A stretch of DNA of 64,000 bases from Flavobacterium fluvii (GTDB lineage Bacteria > Bacteroidota > Bacteroidia > Flavobacteriales > Flavobacteriaceae). A model generated the notes under the pieces. That model was not told where the DNA came from. It saw only the letters and a list, made by a program, of their open reading frames with translations, and did not search any database. The stretch lies in assembly GCF_900129545.1 (NCBI RefSeq), contig NZ_FQWB01000001.1, positions 620,001 through 684,000 on the forward strand, read 5' to 3'. Shown here piece after piece: positions 60,714 to 64,000 of this stretch. A program made the position numbers and the translations under genes. The stretch's first letter is position 1; the number at the start of each line of letters is the position of its first letter.

Positions 60714-61250
60714 ATGTCAAGTACAAGAGCAGCAATTCGTTACGCAAAAGCAATTTTGGAAATAGCCGACTCAAAGAAGGTGGCTGCCGAAGTGAGCGCT
60801 GATATGGCTTTAATTGCTTCGACAATAAAAGGCAATGCCGAATTGGACAAGTTTATTCAAAGTCCAGTTATCAAAGTTGAGCAAAAAGAAAATGCATTGT
60901 TGGAAGTTTTTGCTACTGCAAATGCCGTAACAAAAAGTCTTTTCCATTTGTTGTTGGAAAACAAAAGATTCGAAATCTTGGAGGCCATTGCATTGGAATA
61001 CAACAAATTGTTTGACATCATGAATGGTGTTGAAGTAGCCAAAGTTACCACTGCCATTCCTATGGATGCAGCTTTGGAAGCTAAAGTATCGGCTAAAATA
61101 GCAACCCTTTCCACAAGCAAAAAAATTACGATTGAAAATACGGTAGATGCTTCCATCATTGGAGGGTTTATCTTAAGAATAGGCGACAAGCAATACAATG
61201 CTTCCATTGCCAACAGATTACAAGTTTTAAAAAGAGAATTAAGTAACTAG
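60714..61250 (+). CDS. atpH: ATP synthase F1 subunit delta
   Basis: 178 residues. RYAKAILEIADSK at the start and GGFILRIGDKQYNASIANRLQ near the end are the OSCP/delta signatures. It ties F1 to the stalk. Confidence 0.95.
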   Translation: MSSTRAAIRYAKAILEIADSKKVAAEVSADMALIASTIKGNAELDKFIQSPVIKVEQKENALLEVFATANAVTKSLFHLLLENKRFEILEAIALEYNKLFDIMNGVEVAKVTTAIPMDAALEAKVSAKIATLSTSKKITIENTVDASIIGGFILRIGDKQYNASIANRLQVLKRELSN

Positions 61251-61266
61251 TTATTTATAAATAATT

Positions 61267-62844
61267 ATGGCGGAAATTAAACCTGCTGAAATTTCAGCAA
61301 TATTAAAAAAGCAAGTAGAAGGTTTTGAATCTGGTGCTACATTGGAAGAAGTAGGTTCAGTACTTCAAGTTGGAGATGGAATTGCTCTTGTTTATGGGCT
61401 TTCAAATGTTCAATATGGTGAACTTGTAGAATTTGATAACGGTCTTGAAGGTATCGTTTCGAATCTTGAAGAAGACAATGTTGGTGTGGTACTTTTAGGA
61501 CCATCAACAGGGATCAAAGAAGGTTCAACTGTAAAAAGAACCCAACGTATTGCGGCTTTAAAAACCGGAGAAGGAATGGTAGGACGTGTAGTTAACACGC
61601 TTGGTTTTCCAATTGATGGAAAAGGACCAATCGGAGGTGAATTATTCGAAATGCCTTTGGAAAGAAAAGCTCCTGGAGTTATCTTCCGTCAGCCAGTTAC
61701 CGAGCCATTGCAAACAGGTATCAAAGCAGTTGATGCAATGATTCCAGTAGGTCGTGGACAACGTGAGCTAGTTATTGGTGACCGTCAAACAGGTAAATCT
61801 ACCGTTTGTTTGGATACCATCTTGAACCAAAAAGAATTTTATGATGCAGGAAAACCTGTATTCTGTATCTATGTTGCAATTGGACAAAAAGCTTCAACTG
61901 TAGCAGGAATTGCAAAAATGTTGGAAGAAAAAGGTGCAATGGCTTACACGGTTATTGTTGCTGCCAATGCTTCTGATCCAGCTCCAATGCAAGTTTACGC
62001 TCCTTTCGCAGGTGCTGCAATTGGAGAATATTTCAGAGATTCTGGTCGTCCAGCTTTGATTATTTATGATGATTTGTCTAAACAAGCTGTTGCTTACCGT
62101 GAGGTTTCTCTTTTGTTGAGAAGACCACCGGGACGTGAGGCTTATCCTGGAGACGTTTTCTACCTACACTCTCGTTTATTGGAAAGAGCTTGTAAAGTAA
62201 TTGCCGATGACAGTATCGCTAAAGACATGAACGATTTACCAGATTCATTGAAAGGTATCGTAAAAGGTGGTGGTTCATTGACTGCTTTGCCAATTATCGA
62301 AACCCAGGCTGGTGACGTTTCTGCATATATCCCAACCAACGTAATTTCGATCACTGATGGTCAGATTTTCTTGGATGGTGATTTGTTTAACTCAGGTGTT
62401 CGTCCAGCGATCAACGTAGGTATTTCTGTATCTCGTGTTGGAGGTAACGCACAGATTAAATCAATGAAAAAAGTGGCAGGTACATTAAAACTGGATCAAG
62501 CACAATTCCGTGAATTGGAAGCGTTTGCCAAGTTTGGTTCTGATTTGGATGCCGTTACTTTAAACGTAATCGAAAAAGGAAAAAGAAACGTTGAGATTTT
62601 GAAACAAAATCTAAACGACCCTTATACTGTTGAAAACCAAACTGCCATCATCTATGCAGGTTCTAAAAACTTGTTGAGAAATGTTCCCGTGAATAAAGTA
62701 AAAGAATTCGAAAAAGATTATTTGGAATTCTTGAACAACAAAAACAGGGCTACTCTTGATGCATTGAAAGCAGGTAAACTGACTGACGAAATCACGGACG
62801 TTTTGGAAGCAGCAGCTAAAGAAGTTTCAGCGAAATATAACTAA
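61267..62844 (+). CDS. atpA: ATP synthase F1 subunit alpha
   Basis: 525 residues. The P-loop is GDRQTGKST (about 171-179); [17 protein letters not shown] at the start and the signature [14 protein letters not shown] are present. Codon use favours GGT/GGA and AAA, as in highly expressed genes of AT-rich Bacteroidota. An inverted repeat follows the stop codon. Confidence 0.98.
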   Translation: MAEIKPAEISAILKKQVEGFESGATLEEVGSVLQVGDGIALVYGLSNVQYGELVEFDNGLEGIVSNLEEDNVGVVLLGPSTGIKEGSTVKRTQRIAALKTGEGMVGRVVNTLGFPIDGKGPIGGELFEMPLERKAPGVIFRQPVTEPLQTGIKAVDAMIPVGRGQRELVIGDRQTGKSTVCLDTILNQKEFYDAGKPVFCIYVAIGQKASTVAGIAKMLEEKGAMAYTVIVAANASDPAPMQVYAPFAGAAIGEYFRDSGRPALIIYDDLSKQAVAYREVSLLLRRPPGREAYPGDVFYLHSRLLERACKVIADDSIAKDMNDLPDSLKGIVKGGGSLTALPIIETQAGDVSAYIPTNVISITDGQIFLDGDLFNSGVRPAINVGISVSRVGGNAQIKSMKKVAGTLKLDQAQFRELEAFAKFGSDLDAVTLNVIEKGKRNVEILKQNLNDPYTVENQTAIIYAGSKNLLRNVPVNKVKEFEKDYLEFLNNKNRATLDALKAGKLTDEITDVLEAAAKEVSAKYN

Positions 62845-62860
62845 GAAGTACTAAGTAAAG

Positions 62861-62902
62861 AGTATTAAGTATCAAGATTTCTTGGTACTTAATGCTTAAT
62901 AC
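62861..62902. repeat. Inverted repeat between atpA and atpG
   Basis: agtattaagtatcaag and cttggtacttaatgcttaat-act pair imperfectly across three bases or so of loop. It lies inside the operon, so it may affect how much atpG is made relative to atpA. Confidence 0.6.
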
Positions 62903-62926
62903 TAAAGTCTTAATACTTACAAAAAA

Positions 62927-63787
62927 ATGGCAAATTTAAAGGAAATCCGTAATAGAATTACTTCCGTTTCATCGACGATGCAGATTACTTCTGCGATGAA
63001 AATGGTTTCTGCAGCAAAGCTGAAGAAGGCACAAGATGCCATCACCGCAATGCGACCTTATGCCGAAAAATTAACGGAATTATTGCAAAATCTTTCGGCA
63101 ACTCTTGATGGAGATGTTGGAGGAGAATTCACCAAACAACGCGAGCTCAAGAAAGTATTGGTTGTTGCCATTACTTCAAACAGAGGTTTGTGCGGTGCTT
63201 TTAACAGCAACGTGATCAAGGAAGTTAAAAACCGTGCCGATTTTTACGCAGGAAAACAAGTTGATGTTTTTGCCATAGGTAAAAAAGGAAACGATATTTT
63301 GACTAAAACACTTACCGTTGTTGACAATCAAAGTCACGTTTTTGATGCATTGACTTTTGACAATGTTACAGTAATTGCTGAAACTTTGACTCAAAAATTC
63401 GTGTCTGGTGAGTATGACAAAATCGAATTGGTGTACAACCAATTTAAAAATGCCGCTACTCAAATCGTTCAAACCGAACAATTTTTGCCATTGGCTCCAA
63501 TAAAATCAGACAAACCGGCTTCAACTGGTGATTATATTTTTGAACCATCCAAAGAAGAAATCGTGTTGACCTTGATTCCAAAATCATTGAAAACACAATT
63601 GTATAAAGGAATTAGAGATTCATTTGCTTCTGAACACGGAGCGCGTATGACTGCAATGCACAAAGCAACAGACAACGCAACTGAATTGAGAGACCAATTG
63701 AAATTGACTTACAACAAAGCGCGTCAGGCTGCAATTACCAACGAAATCTTGGAGATTGTTGGTGGAGCAGAAGCTTTGAAAGGATAA
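62927..63787 (+). CDS. atpG: ATP synthase F1 subunit gamma
   Basis: 286 residues. KEIRNRITSVSSTMQITSAM at the start, SNRGLCGAFNSNV (about 83-95) and the C-terminal NKARQAAITNEILEIVGGAEAL are the gamma-subunit signatures. The operon ends here with a terminator; the genes for beta and epsilon are elsewhere, as usual in Bacteroidota. Confidence 0.97.
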   Translation: MANLKEIRNRITSVSSTMQITSAMKMVSAAKLKKAQDAITAMRPYAEKLTELLQNLSATLDGDVGGEFTKQRELKKVLVVAITSNRGLCGAFNSNVIKEVKNRADFYAGKQVDVFAIGKKGNDILTKTLTVVDNQSHVFDALTFDNVTVIAETLTQKFVSGEYDKIELVYNQFKNAATQIVQTEQFLPLAPIKSDKPASTGDYIFEPSKEEIVLTLIPKSLKTQLYKGIRDSFASEHGARMTAMHKATDNATELRDQLKLTYNKARQAAITNEILEIVGGAEALKG

Positions 63788-63810
63788 TATTTTTATTCGA
63801 TAGATATTAA

Positions 63811-63838
63811 AAGTCCCGCATTTGCGGGACTTTTTTTT
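63811..63838 (+). terminator. Terminator of the atp operon
   Basis: Hairpin with arms aagtcccgca and tgcgggactt followed by T8. Confidence 0.92.
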
Positions 63839-63888
63839 AGTCCTATTTTCTATTTTAGTTAGGCAATAATAACCAATGAAATTAGATT

Positions 63889-63999
63889 TTAGTCTTTATT
63901 TAATTTTTTAAATTCGGAATTTTTTGCAAATAAAAAATCCATTAATTCCAGTTCATTGGAGTTTTCTATTAATTTTTTTGATTTTGAATCAGCATCACA
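63889..63999 (-). CDS. 3' end of a gene entering from the right (partial)
   Basis: The minus strand has an open frame from the window edge to a stop at 63889-63891. The 36 residues end with a charged, helical ELMDFLFAKNSEFKKLNKD-type tail. Too short to name; convergent with the atp operon. Confidence 0.45.
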   Translation of the reverse strand, partial: CDADSKSKKLIENSNELELMDFLFAKNSEFKKLNKD

Positions 64000-64000
64000 A

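Overview
The window is about 64 kb of AT-rich chromosome from a Bacteroidota, most likely a Flavobacterium or close relative. The evidence is the gene content: the gliding/type IX secretion lipoprotein SprE (PorW), DUF4175, DUF4254 and DUF5687 family proteins, an HU/SPOR protein, and an ATP synthase operon arranged atpBEFHAG. Bacteroidota-type promoter elements (TTG, about 18 bases, TAnnTTTG) recur upstream of genes. No finished phage or integrative element is visible; most genes are housekeeping.

Layout. 1-0.9 kb: the 3' end of a membrane protein gene, then a small GIY-YIG nuclease gene between two copies of a palindromic repeat. 0.9-24.6 kb: mainly minus-strand housekeeping genes (dprA, Pif1/RecD-like helicase, Skp/OmpH, a methyltransferase, mnmG, ybeY, DUF4175, an outer-membrane protein, a YtxH/holin-like stress set, glnS, LysE-type exporter, GIN-domain protein, rnr), with gltX, an SPFH protein, folB and tRNA-Cys on the plus strand. 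Four parS-like 16-mers lie at 7.2-9.4 kb. 24.9-25.6 kb: a 733-base AT-rich gap with repeated TGTYAACA motifs, where gene orientation changes from mostly minus to mostly plus. I propose it as a replication-origin candidate. 25.6-32 kb: rpiB, a cation exporter, tex, tatA and a GH3-family protein.

32.0-35.8 kb: a very AT-rich two-gene insertion, an N6-adenine DNA methylase of 1023 residues and a small protein with a PD-(D/E)XK-like nuclease signature. It looks like a transferred restriction-modification type system. 37.5-44.2 kb: an exopolysaccharide/surface-sugar cluster (UDP-glucuronate decarboxylase, initiating sugar-phosphate transferase, glycosyltransferase, UDP-GlcNAc 2-epimerase, CapK-like adenylate enzyme) followed by a higBA toxin-antitoxin pair. 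44.3-52.4 kb: purD, upp, a heptosyltransferase-like protein, several family-only or unknown proteins and a ferredoxin-reductase-like enzyme. 52.5-63.8 kb: a plus-strand run of ABC exporter (DUF5687 plus ATPase), sprE, bactofilin, AtpZ-like protein, a small membrane protein and atpBEFHAG. The beta and epsilon subunit genes are not here. The window ends in the 3' part of a minus-strand gene.

A recurring theme is dispersed short palindromic repeats. They flank the GIY-YIG nuclease gene, form tandem arrays between sugar genes, supply the apparent start codon of the heptosyltransferase-like gene, and are read in frame inside both glnS and gltX. The strongest candidates for something not yet well described are the GIY-YIG/repeat unit, the methylase-nuclease pair, and the origin candidate with its nearby parS-like cluster. 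All assignments come from reading the sequence and general family knowledge; no database search was run.
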